Source: Halorubrum sp. DM2 (GTDB lineage: Archaea; Halobacteriota; Halobacteria; Halobacteriales; Haloferacaceae). Taken from it: a stretch of DNA of 39,732 nt. The position numbers and the translations under genes were made by a program. Shown here piece after piece: positions 24,862-32,701 of the stretch. How positions within the stretch are numbered: position 1 is the first letter of the stretch; the number at the start of each line of letters is the position of its first letter. The notes beneath the pieces are model-generated. The model worked only from the letters and a program-made list of their open reading frames with translations, ran no database searches and was not told the origin of the DNA. Location: assembly GCF_901686465.1 (NCBI RefSeq), contig NZ_LR594487.1, positions 1,073,848-1,113,579 on the forward strand. Reading direction: 5' to 3'.

Positions 24862-25127
24862 TGTAAGATTACGAGGTCGCTCACGGGGAGGGCGTACGTG
24901 GTCTCCTTGAGGTGAGCATTGTCGATGACGTCGTTCGTGAGAACTAACGTCAAGTGGCTGTACCGCTCGTCGACCTTCGTGCTGAGACTAACGATGGTCG
25001 CTTCCTCTGCTAGGTAGGGCCGGTCAGCATCCGAGGTGGCGACGACAGGACGTAGTTCGTATGCGCTCCCGTCTGGGTCGACTCTGAAGACGAGATCTCC
25101 CTGAAAATACCCGGATATAGCGGGTCG
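24822..25127 (-). pseudogene. MazF/PemK-like toxin remnant without a start codon
   Basis: Directly after the stop of the winged-helix gene the same frame stays open for 101 codons. It reads YFQGDLVFRVDPDG, then RPVVATSDADRPYLAEEATI, then THE-region strands and LVLTNDVIDNAHLKETTYAL. The GDLV start, RPYL turn and final LKET-Y-A-L segment follow the pattern of haloarchaeal PemK/MazF-like endoribonuclease toxins. No ATG, GTG or TTG precedes the conserved part, so it is probably broken or needs an unusual start. It overlaps the 5-prime end of the YdjM gene. Confidence 0.45.
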
Positions 25128-25580
25128 CTACGCCTGTTCGGAATCGTCGGTACTCGCGATCCAGTCTTCGGGTGCCGGTTCGTCGTTGACACAACTGTAC
25201 TGTCTGATCTCGGACTGTGCGCCGCTCGGGCATCCTTCATCCATTTGCTCGATGTCGGCAGGAGAAAAGTCATCGTCGTAGCGGGCAGTGAGATCCCGGA
25301 CTTGAACGAGGTCACGGGCGAATCGCCGGAGATCGTCACGGTTCTCGAGGGCGTGGTAGTAGCCGTCAGCGGTCTTGCCGATGTCGCCGTCGTTGAACAG
25401 ACGGGTGAGCGTACCAGTGATACTTCCTTTTGGGATGTTATCGAGTCGGTCGTGGATTTCGGAGGGCGTGAACCCGTAGTTTGGGTTCGTATAGAGAAGT
25501 TGGATAATCGCAGCCTTGTTTGTACTCGGATCGATATGGATGTCGTCGGAAGAGTCGTGTGTTCGGAGGTCGATAGGCAT
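25128..25580 (-). CDS. Winged-helix (MarR-like) regulator, probable antitoxin partner
   Basis: 150 aa from the ATG at 25580 (MPIDLRTHDSSDDIHIDPST); the longer upstream frame is non-acidic and unlikely. The N-terminal half is a winged helix: NKAAIIQLLYTNPNYGFTPS, EIHDRLDNIPKGSITGTLTR, LFNDGDIGKTADGYYHAL. The C-terminus is acidic and extended. In haloarchaea such proteins often precede a MazF/PemK-like toxin gene, and here the following frame is a toxin-like remnant, so it may be an orphan antitoxin. DNA-binding autoregulation is inferred from the fold. Confidence 0.7.
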   Translation of the reverse strand: MPIDLRTHDSSDDIHIDPSTNKAAIIQLLYTNPNYGFTPSEIHDRLDNIPKGSITGTLTRLFNDGDIGKTADGYYHALENRDDLRRFARDLVQVRDLTARYDDDFSPADIEQMDEGCPSGAQSEIRQYSCVNDEPAPEDWIASTDDSEQA

Positions 25581-25761
25581 GAGAATATCTGTTTGTAGTC
25601 GACTGTAAGAGATTGTAGGTAATAAATATACAGAGAGTCCCTGAACGTCTATCCTCCTCGACGAGTACCACAGTGTGTCTGACAGCGCCGCTGACGTCCC
25701 TTCCTGAATCAGGGCTCCCATTCCGCCTATCGTCAACATCGGCTCAGGCGGCCGGGAGCGC

Positions 25762-26351
25762 CTACTGCCACGCTGATCTGAGGGCGACGACGCCGAACGG
25801 GCCGCCGACAATCACGAACATGAGTACCACCACGGCCAGCCCAGCCTCGGTCGTCGCGCTCGCAACCACGTCTCGGGGAGTGCTCGTCTCATGGCGTCGC
25901 TTCCGGAAGTACTCGCGGTTGACGACGCCGACGTGGGAGATGACTAAGAAGACGACACTCGCCGGCACGTCGACGAACCGGCCCAACACGAAGAGGAACA
26001 TCCCGACGAGCGCCACGGCAGCCCCGAACGCCCGCACGACGAACGGGACGTTCAGGGGTAGATCGGCGGGAGAGGGTCAACGACCGCGACGCTCCCGCGA
26101 CGGCGGGTGAGGTTGCTTGGTCCGACGGTGACCCCGTCCCGCTCGTCGGACTTGAGCGGGTCGTCCTCGCTAGAGCGCTTCAGCTCGTCGTAGTTTGGCG
26201 GGCGGCGTGCGAACAGCGCTTTCACCCCGGCGAACGGGACGGAGACGACCTGTTCGATCGCGTAGACGACCGCAAACGTTTGTGCGCTCCGTCCGAGGTA
26301 GAACACACTGACGAGCGGGACGACGTTCGCTGCGACTGTCACCAGAAACAC
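25762..26351 (-). pseudogene. Frameshifted DUF6498-like membrane protein
   Basis: The N-terminal part (26052-26351) encodes membrane segments FLVTVAANVVPLVSVFYLG and VVYAIEQVVSVPFAGVKAL and ends LPPIYP before a stop. The second part (25762-26037) continues in another frame with NVPFVVRAFGAAVALVGMFL and more membrane segments. Joining them with one extra base at the G-run 26055-26058 (plus strand) restores a continuous protein through LPPIYPLNVPFVV. The family call is from memory of haloarchaeal multi-pass proteins. A sequencing error in the homopolymer is possible. Confidence 0.55.
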
Positions 26352-26425
26352 GGCAGACGAACCGTTCGATGGAGGGCGTCCAACTCCTCGAGTGAGGACG
26401 AACTCGCGGACTCCTTTGTTCCAGA

Positions 26426-26824
26426 TCAGAGGACGTTCTCATATTCATCCTCAGTCAGCAAAAAGAGGTGACTTAGAACGACGAAAACAAACCCAACCGT
26501 CCCAAAGAATAGCACCTCGTGGAGTATCCACTGTTGAGAAAAGGCGTCTTTGAGTCTGAGAAGGCTGAATCCTAACGTCACAAGCCAGGCGATACCACCA
26601 GATACAAACATTGCTGTCGTCGAGAGACCGACTTTGTCGGCCTGACCAACGGGAATCCCGTCCAGTATATTATAAACAACAGCTGATGAAGCGACGGCCA
26701 CCAGACAGAGAACAAACTCATAGCTCCGGGTTGTCGTGGCTACTAGCAGTGTGTGGTTGACTGCTGGTAGGAAAAGAAACAGCTTCGGGGTATTGAGAAG
26801 GTCGTTGAGATCGCTTGCAGACAT
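26426..26824 (-). CDS. Small multi-pass membrane protein
   Basis: 132 aa with four hydrophobic stretches: about residues 14-30, 36-53, 68-88 and 102-122. No enzymatic motif. It starts three bases after the stop of the 331-aa gene, so it is the last gene of a tight three-gene operon (80 aa, 331 aa, this). It could be a membrane anchor or effector for that operon; nothing in the sequence decides this. Confidence 0.65.
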   Translation of the reverse strand: MSASDLNDLLNTPKLFLFLPAVNHTLLVATTTRSYEFVLCLVAVASSAVVYNILDGIPVGQADKVGLSTTAMFVSGGIAWLVTLGFSLLRLKDAFSQQWILHEVLFFGTVGFVFVVLSHLFLLTEDEYENVL

Positions 26825-26827
26825 ATC

Positions 26828-27823
26828 TCAAAGGGGTTCTGTACTTTCCGGATCGATGCGATAGACTAACTCTCGATCGTCTTCAATTGTTTCGACCGGA
26901 AGGGTTGAAAATTCCCCCTCAAGCCGTTCTAGTGCCTGCTCCGCAGTCTGCCTATTATCGCGTCCTTGAGCGCGTATATCGATGTATGGAATCATGTATA
27001 CGTGTGAATCGTACTCTGATATGCGTGTTCGGGCCTGTTCTTTCACTCTTTCTGGAGTATCATATCTTCCAACATAGACAACGAAGGGATGCTCTAGTAC
27101 GATTTCTTCGTATTCTTCTTGTATCTGTTCGGGGTCCTCGTATTCGGAGGAGAGATCGTCCATAATATGCCGAAGAACTCCCCCTTCGTCGTAGTACCCA
27201 GAGCTACAGAAGTTTGAGACAATATTGGCGGAGTCGCCAAATTGTTGCTTCAGATCGTTCTTCCATTTTTGTATCGTTCGCCGGGGAGTATATCGATCTT
27301 CTCTTTCCCAGGCAATACGGATACTTTGGCTTCTACGTAGTAGCTTCAGCTGGCGAGAAGAGAGATACGATGAGAAGTAGTCTAAAATCTCGTTGGTCTT
27401 CTCATCTTTTCGGGCCTGTTCGGCGACCTCAAACTCTTGCTCCTGTTCGTGTTTGAGAAACCGCCCTTGGTCAGATTCCGTTGGTATGATCTCGTCCAGA
27501 ATTTCTCGCTTACCTTCCTCACTAAAGGCGTCGAGGTTGAGCTCGATGACTGTTTCCCCATCGACTTCAATTTCTTGGAAGGGTTCAACGCTCTCACCCT
27601 TCTCGACGATCTTTATCTCTTGCTCAGGGTGTTCTAGAATATCCTGATTGTAGATCGTCTTCGGCCCTTCGTCAGCAGAGATCGTATGGGAAAATACTGC
27701 CCTGAATCCCCTCGTAGCAACCTCAAAAATTCGGTCCTTGACTGCGATAACTTGCTCAGATCGGACTAGCCGGATAGCTGTCTCAACAAGGTTCGCGTTT
27801 TCTTCTTCTCCGCTATCCGCCAT
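26828..27823 (-). CDS. Hypothetical protein, middle gene of a three-gene operon
   Basis: 331 aa from the ATG at 27823, one base after the upstream stop. An earlier in-frame start would overlap the upstream gene. The first 120 residues are beta-rich and acidic. Residues 135-230 are helical with a basic patch (SSRQLKLLRRSQSIRIAWER, then TPRRTIQKWKNDLKQQFGD) that could contact nucleic acid, followed by VLRHIMDDLSSEY. The C-terminal part (FVVYVGRYDTPERVKEQART) resembles a small alpha/beta domain. No family recognised. Confidence 0.65.
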   Translation of the reverse strand: MADSGEEENANLVETAIRLVRSEQVIAVKDRIFEVATRGFRAVFSHTISADEGPKTIYNQDILEHPEQEIKIVEKGESVEPFQEIEVDGETVIELNLDAFSEEGKREILDEIIPTESDQGRFLKHEQEQEFEVAEQARKDEKTNEILDYFSSYLSSRQLKLLRRSQSIRIAWEREDRYTPRRTIQKWKNDLKQQFGDSANIVSNFCSSGYYDEGGVLRHIMDDLSSEYEDPEQIQEEYEEIVLEHPFVVYVGRYDTPERVKEQARTRISEYDSHVYMIPYIDIRAQGRDNRQTAEQALERLEGEFSTLPVETIEDDRELVYRIDPESTEPL

Positions 27824-27824
27824 C

Positions 27825-28067
27825 TCAGATGTCGGAACGGTGCTCTTCAACGTATTCTGAGACGGAGTTGAAATCGTCCTTTATGAAAACCCGAGAACCA
27901 ACACCTGTCCCGGAAAACTCCTCGAGAGTCATCGGCTCATCGCTCCCACTAGGAATGACGGGATCTCCTTCTTCGTCGACGAGATAGCCATCTTCTCTGA
28001 CCTCAAGCCCGAATTCACTGGCCACTGTTTCAGCCGCACTGTGGCCAAATGTGATAGTGGGGGACAT
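27825..28067 (-). CDS. Small acidic hypothetical protein, first gene of a three-gene operon
   Basis: 80 aa from the ATG at 28067 (MSPTITFGHSAAETVASEFG); upstream extension is non-acidic. It reads as a short helix, then beta strands REDGYLVDEEGDPVI, then LEEFSGTGVGSRVFIKDD and a C-terminal helix. It is a compact single domain with no known function. One base separates it from the next gene. The unit lies downstream of, and on the same strand as, the ubiquitin-like operon, about 200 bases away. Confidence 0.6.
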   Translation of the reverse strand: MSPTITFGHSAAETVASEFGLEVREDGYLVDEEGDPVIPSGSDEPMTLEEFSGTGVGSRVFIKDDFNSVSEYVEEHRSDI

Positions 28068-28269
28068 AGTGTGGTCTCTGCTCCTGTTACTACAAGATAA
28101 TTTGGCACGGGTAATATTCTTATTGGTCTGTGAAATTGATACAGCGAAGAATCCGTCTACTATTCTGACCCCCACTTTCCCGTTCCAACAGTAGTTGACA
28201 TTGTGTTAATGAGGGCTTCTCGGCCATACAATTTTAAGATTCGATTAACGGCCTAAAGTAGCCGACGCT

Positions 28270-29928
28270 CTAGCGAACGTCGGGGTTCTCCACGCGGAGG
28301 TCGTAGTCTTCGCCAGTGTCTAGGTCGACGTAGTCGCCGAGACCGACTGTCCGGCCCTTCTCGCAGTCGTCCTTACAGCGGGTGCGGCGGTCGCCGTCCG
28401 CCGTCTGCCACTGTATCTCCCCCGTGCTCGGTCGGTAGACCTGGCGCCCCGCGAACGTCGATGTCGACGTCCCGACGACGAGCGCCTGGAACCGCTCCAT
28501 CATTAGCGACGCCACCAGTCCGTTTGTCGTCACAACGCTTGGGTCACGCAGCTCGTCGCTGCCGTCGTCAGCCTCGCCGGGTTCCCGTTGTACGTACAGC
28601 CCACCGTTGTCCGCGCGGTCCTGAGGTGGCTGTCGGTCCCGGACGACCCCAGATCGTCGGTCGCCCTGCTTCCACGCTCCGAGGCAGTGGAGGCATGCCA
28701 TACCTGGGCCAGCGGTCTCGACTGTCGACCGCGCACCCGCCGCGAGCTTGTCAGTCTCCTCGTCGACCTGGAGGTGCGTCCCACCGGAGACAACGGGTAT
28801 GAGGTGGGCGTAGGCCACCCGGTCGACGACCTTCTGGACCCAGTGCGGGTCCGCGGCGTTCAGGATGATGTCACAGTCCAGCACTGCGCCGAGCGCGCTG
28901 TGGTCTTTGTTGGCGTCCTCGATGATGCTGCCGTGGACTGCTCGTGCTTGGAATCCGGGTGCTGTCGCGGCCTCTTCGGCGATGTTACGGGCGAGATCGG
29001 CCTTCCGGACGTTCGACCGGGCGTCCTCTCGGGACGCGCCGTAGGCGCGGTTCAGGTTTGCCCCCTTCAGGTGATCGAAGTCAACGAATATGGCGCCACC
29101 AACGCCTAGGCGCGCGATCTGCTCAGCGAGTAGTGACCCGACACCGCCACACCCGACGACGGCCACGCGGATACCACTGAGACGGGCCTGCCCACGTTCA
29201 CCCCACAGTTCGAGCGTGCTGTCGTGGGCGACCGTCCCCGACCCAAGGCCGGGACCGGCGGGCCCTTGTGCGCTGAAGGTGGTTTCGAACTTCTCGAGGA
29301 ATGGCCCGTTCCGAAGCTTCTCGACGGGAGACGTACCGAGCACGCGCACGGCGGTTGCCTCCGTCTTCTCCGGAGGGCTGCCAGTAGTGAAGTCGTAGGC
29401 GCGGAAGCTCCACTCTGGCTGGTCGGTTTCCCGCCGAGGTTTGCTTGCGATGATGCCGGCGCCGAATGGGCGGTCAGCCCCGAGACGTTCGGCGTTGGAT
29501 TCAAGCCGCATCGGGTCTGCCTCTAGGTCCGGCTTGGAGGGATACGCGCTCCATCCCGGATGGGAGTGGAAGTATGCGATACCCTTCCGCGGGTCGTGCT
29601 CGATGGTAGTCGCTGCTCGCGCTCGGTATGCCGGACTGAGCTTCAGGCTCCCGTCCCGGACATGGACATCGTTCTCTGTCTGGGGCGGGACGACGTCGTC
29701 GACGATGTATGTGACTCGGGAGTCACCAGTGCTGCGCGTGAGGGTCGTAATCACGCCCTGTTCGTAGCGGTCGGGCTGGTACTTGGACCCCTCTGGCTGC
29801 CGATCAGCGTACTCAGGTCGGAGGTGGCCGTACAGCGTCTGCTGGATGTCCTGGGTCATGGCAACATGGAACTCCGCAGCATCCCCGACAGGATAGGGAT
29901 CTGGGAGCGCGTCGTCGCGGCCGCTCAT
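28270..29928 (-). CDS. JAB/JAMM protease fused to E1-like ThiF adenylation domain
   Basis: 552 aa. Residues about 20-185 form a JAB/JAMM isopeptidase: H121-S-H123-P followed by S131-K-P-D134, the complete zinc motif. Residues about 240-420 form an E1/ThiF Rossmann domain: VVGCGGVGS (257-265), FVDFDHLKGANLNR (281-294) and ILNAADP near 356. CxxC (412, 415) and CxxxC (518, 522) can bind structural zinc. One protein could thus trim or remove a ubiquitin-like modifier (JAB) and also activate its C-terminus with ATP (E1). The first four bases overlap the stop of the E2-like gene. This is the last gene of the Ubl operon. Confidence 0.9.
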   Translation of the reverse strand: MSGRDDALPDPYPVGDAAEFHVAMTQDIQQTLYGHLRPEYADRQPEGSKYQPDRYEQGVITTLTRSTGDSRVTYIVDDVVPPQTENDVHVRDGSLKLSPAYRARAATTIEHDPRKGIAYFHSHPGWSAYPSKPDLEADPMRLESNAERLGADRPFGAGIIASKPRRETDQPEWSFRAYDFTTGSPPEKTEATAVRVLGTSPVEKLRNGPFLEKFETTFSAQGPAGPGLGSGTVAHDSTLELWGERGQARLSGIRVAVVGCGGVGSLLAEQIARLGVGGAIFVDFDHLKGANLNRAYGASREDARSNVRKADLARNIAEEAATAPGFQARAVHGSIIEDANKDHSALGAVLDCDIILNAADPHWVQKVVDRVAYAHLIPVVSGGTHLQVDEETDKLAAGARSTVETAGPGMACLHCLGAWKQGDRRSGVVRDRQPPQDRADNGGLYVQREPGEADDGSDELRDPSVVTTNGLVASLMMERFQALVVGTSTSTFAGRQVYRPSTGEIQWQTADGDRRTRCKDDCEKGRTVGLGDYVDLDTGEDYDLRVENPDVR

Positions 29929-30509
29929 GCTGTTCCCTCCGTTTCGTCCAGCCGCAGGAGAAACTGCACGAGAGTGTGGGCATCGGCGAGGTCACGCATC
30001 CGCGTCGGCTGGCGGTTCATTTTTGCCCACCGCCAACTGAACGCTATTCCACTGTCTTCGTCAGCGACCTCCAGAACTTTCTCGACCTTGTCGTAGTGGC
30101 TGCCATTTGGGTCTGCGAACGTACTACGGCATTGGATGTCGCCGACATCCTGGCCGTCGACGGTAACGGCGGGCGCCATGATGACCCAGTGTGGGTCGCT
30201 CCCATCAAACGACTGGTCGACGAGTATGTAGAGCTCTGCGCTAGAGTCGTCCCATCGCTCGCAGTATGTGTGGAGGTCGTACTCGCCAAGCCAGATCAGC
30301 GCCTGGTTACCGTCGGTGTCGACGACGGTCGGCTGGCCATGTGTGCTGTCGCGCTCGCGCCTGAGCGCGTGTACAGCGCCTTTGAAGTCGTCATCCAGAC
30401 GCTCGTCTGGAACGGTGGCCGGCGGGATCGGGCACGTCTCATTGTAGTTACCCCCGTACCCGTCGCTGTCGCCCGCCTCCGTGGCAGTCTGGTCTTCGTC
30501 GACGGCCAT
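29925..30509 (-). CDS. E2-like (ubiquitin-conjugating-fold) protein
   Basis: 194 aa from the ATG at 30509, one base after the Ubl gene stop; the in-frame start at 30566 would overlap it by 56 bases. After a polar N-terminus the pattern follows prokaryotic E2-like proteins: a strand with LYILVDQSFDGSDPHWVIMA, PAVTVDGQ, then AFSWRWAKMN and DLADAHTLVQFLLR near the end. The possible catalytic Cys are C127 in DIQCRST and C83 in HTYCERW; neither is certain. The call rests on the layout of this fold and on its position between Ubl and E1 genes. If correct it transfers the activated Ubl to target proteins or lipids. Confidence 0.6.
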   Translation of the reverse strand: MAVDEDQTATEAGDSDGYGGNYNETCPIPPATVPDERLDDDFKGAVHALRRERDSTHGQPTVVDTDGNQALIWLGEYDLHTYCERWDDSSAELYILVDQSFDGSDPHWVIMAPAVTVDGQDVGDIQCRSTFADPNGSHYDKVEKVLEVADEDSGIAFSWRWAKMNRQPTRMRDLADAHTLVQFLLRLDETEGTA

Positions 30510-30510
30510 G

Positions 30511-31083
30511 TCAGGCGTTGCCCGGAGTGCGGGGCTGGCTTGTGAACCGTTCGACGCCAGGGTCACTAAGGTCCACCTCGTCCGTGCCGCTGTAGGTGTT
30601 CTCAGTGCCGACCTCGACGAGTGCGTCGTCGGTGTTCTTGCCGAACCGCGAGAGGATTGACTCGGCGGTCGGGGTGGCCTCGTCGAAGAACTCGACGGGG
30701 GCGTTGTCGACTTTCACACCGTACTGGTCGCGTGCGTCGACGGCGCGGTCCTCGATGGTTTCGATGGTGTCCTCAAGATCCTCTACCTTGCGGAAGAGGT
30801 CGGGGTCGACGCCGGCAGTCGTGAGCGTCTCCTGCAGGTCGTTGACGTCGTCCTGCGTGGCTTGGACATCCGCTTCGAAGTCGCTGGGGAGAGTCCCGTC
30901 GACGTGCTCCACGGTGTCCTCTAGGCCTTCCACATCGTCCTCGACAGTCTCGAGGGCGACGAGTGCGTTCGCGGGAATATCGTCTTCGACAGACTCGATG
31001 ATGTCCTGGCCGCTCTGGATGGACTCAGCGAGGTCGTCGAGCTCTACAACTTCGGTCGTACCGTTGGCGGGATCGTCACTCAT
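30511..31083 (-). CDS. Ubiquitin-like protein with N-terminal coiled coil (multiubiquitin-domain family)
   Basis: 190 aa from the ATG at 31083, preceded by a GGGAG ribosome-binding-like stretch. Residues 12-115 are acidic heptads, a coiled coil. Residues 121-183 form a beta-grasp domain matching the multiubiquitin family: YGVKVDNAPVEFF, TPTAESILSRFGK, DALVEVGTEN and VDLSDPGVERFTS. The C-terminus ends TPGNA, so removal of the last two residues by the JAB domain would expose a Gly, as ubiquitin-like modifiers need. It is a single domain rather than the tandem copies of many family members. First gene of the Ubl, E2-like, JAB-E1 operon. Confidence 0.8.
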   Translation of the reverse strand: MSDDPANGTTEVVELDDLAESIQSGQDIIESVEDDIPANALVALETVEDDVEGLEDTVEHVDGTLPSDFEADVQATQDDVNDLQETLTTAGVDPDLFRKVEDLEDTIETIEDRAVDARDQYGVKVDNAPVEFFDEATPTAESILSRFGKNTDDALVEVGTENTYSGTDEVDLSDPGVERFTSQPRTPGNA

Positions 31084-31954
31084 GTTAATCTCCCGTCGCC
31101 TTTGACCCGGCGACGTTGGGCCGACCGTAAGGCCGCAGCCGCCGCTGTGACGGACTCGAGTACGGGATGAGCGACACAGACGTGTCACTCGCGGCCCGAG
31201 CGTTCGGTCCGTCTGCGGGCGAGCATGCCGGAGAGATCATCGCCGGTCGCCCCGACTCTCTCAGCGGTCGTGGTAATTCCCGCCGTCCTCCTGCCGCGCT
31301 CGGCGCGCGGTGGGCAGGGGATGCCTACGTAGCGGTGGGATACCAACCCGTCCAAGCGTAGCTGACCCCCATTAAAAAAGCTTTTGCCGTATGGTGATTC
31401 TGTTCGACAGTAAGTATAAGTAACGGGGGTGGGTGGTTGCGTTTTCACTTTCACCCCGCTACCGTAACCTTTTATATAGGAATGTACGGCAGGATTCGCT
31501 GCTGATGCTCTGTGTAAGAATGACAGCTACAGCTACTGAGCGTGGCGGTTTGGTGGGTAGCAATTGACTACCCACCGCTACGTAGGCAAACGTCTCTAAT
31601 TCCCCGATGTTAATAAGATTACCGGGGACCCTCCGCCTTCCTGTGATTTCGACTGGAAACGAAAGGGGGTTCAGCTGATATAAAAGGACATCGCAACCCC
31701 CAGTGAAACTGAATCGACACCTAACAGTTAAGTTACGAACGACACGAAACGTTCACGACTTCTTTTTCTCACAACGGATGTCTAACAAAACATGAGGAAA
31801 TATGCCAAATTCCAGTCGGTTACATAAAAATCCGCTCTTGTATTCGATTCGATATTGGTCCCATTACGAGAAATAAGTCATAACCTATCCAATACCGGAT
31901 CGACTACAAATCATTATGAGCAAGCAGGACCACCACCACTGTAGTTGATACGAT
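31084..31954. other. 870-base gene-poor region upstream of the Ubl operon
   Basis: No gene is supported here. A 64-codon plus-strand frame (31167-31361) lies antisense to the Ubl leader and has no family resemblance. The region also holds TATA-like AT stretches (TTTTATATAGG near 31470) and the hairpin at 31552-31576. It probably carries promoters for the divergent Ubl operon and RHH gene. Confidence 0.45.
31552..31576. repeat. Inverted repeat, 9-bp arms
   Basis: GGTGGGTAG (31552-31560) and CTACCCACC (31568-31576) are perfect reverse complements around a 7-base loop. It lies in the long gene-free stretch between the Ubl operon and the RHH gene. It could be an operator or a stem-loop of an untranslated RNA. 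Confidence 0.7.
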
Positions 31955-32641
31955 ATGGAACCGATTACACTTCGACTACCAACCGACCTCCTCGAAGAGT
32001 TGGATGCTGAATCGGACGAAGCAGGATTTAGTACCCGCTCAGAATACATCCGCCACCTCCTGTTTCATCGCCCCGACATCAGTCAGATCGCGACGGCAGA
32101 GGACACATCCGCGACAACCGATAGCGCACAAGTTGACGAGATAGAGCAGACCATCGACGAACTGGCCGACTACCATGATGAGCTCACACAACGAGTTAGC
32201 GATCTCGAGGAAGAAGTCGAACAATTCCATCTCAATGATGACCAACCAACAGGCACCTCTCTCTCCGTGAGTTCAACCTCGGATAAGGCTCCTTCGGATC
32301 ACCACCCATCGACGACAGAACAGCCATCAGCTGACGAACCGCGATCTCTCACCAAGTTCAAACAGTGGCTTGACGAGAACGGACCACAAAGTGACGGTGC
32401 TCGCACTGTATTGCTGGATGCTGCTCAGATCCTAGACGATCAGGAACCACTCAAAGCAAGCGAATTACGGGAGCAGTTGTACGAACGGAATCCTGACACG
32501 TACGGCTCTGCCGGGGCGCTCTGGGCATCCACAGTTGAACGCCTGTACGATGACCTTCTAGGCTTTGAACGCCCTGAGTACGGAACGTATACGTTTGATC
32601 GGGAGGCTGCGATGGAGTCGCTTCCTGATCCGTCCGATTGA
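31955..32641 (+). CDS. Ribbon-helix-helix protein with coiled coil and C-terminal domain
   Basis: 228 aa. Residues 1-35 are a CopG-type ribbon-helix-helix (MEPITLRLPTDLLEELDAES, then GFSTRSEYIRHLLF). Residues 65-95 form a coiled coil, followed by a polar linker, then a C-terminal helical domain (KFKQWLDENGPQSDGARTVLLD through SASTVERLYDDLLGFERPEY-type segments near 165-215). It is longer than simple antitoxin-type CopG proteins. It probably binds DNA as a dimer. A role in partition or transcription regulation is possible. Confidence 0.8.
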   Translation: MEPITLRLPTDLLEELDAESDEAGFSTRSEYIRHLLFHRPDISQIATAEDTSATTDSAQVDEIEQTIDELADYHDELTQRVSDLEEEVEQFHLNDDQPTGTSLSVSSTSDKAPSDHHPSTTEQPSADEPRSLTKFKQWLDENGPQSDGARTVLLDAAQILDDQEPLKASELREQLYERNPDTYGSAGALWASTVERLYDDLLGFERPEYGTYTFDREAAMESLPDPSD

Positions 32642-32701
32642 TAACGTGAAAATGGGTCGTAACCCGAGTTTGTTAGCAGGCTTTTGATGCTGCCAAGGTA
32701 G

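Noticed and set aside
28270-31083. Type II CBASS or SAMP (UbaA) system
   Set aside because: No CD-NTase or effector gene is nearby. The E1 is fused to a JAB domain and an E2-like protein is present, neither of which fits SAMP.
31167-31361. Plus-strand 64-codon frame antisense to the Ubl leader
   Set aside because: GC-rich frame with Gly/Ala/Arg-rich composition, no family resemblance and no promoter; likely chance.
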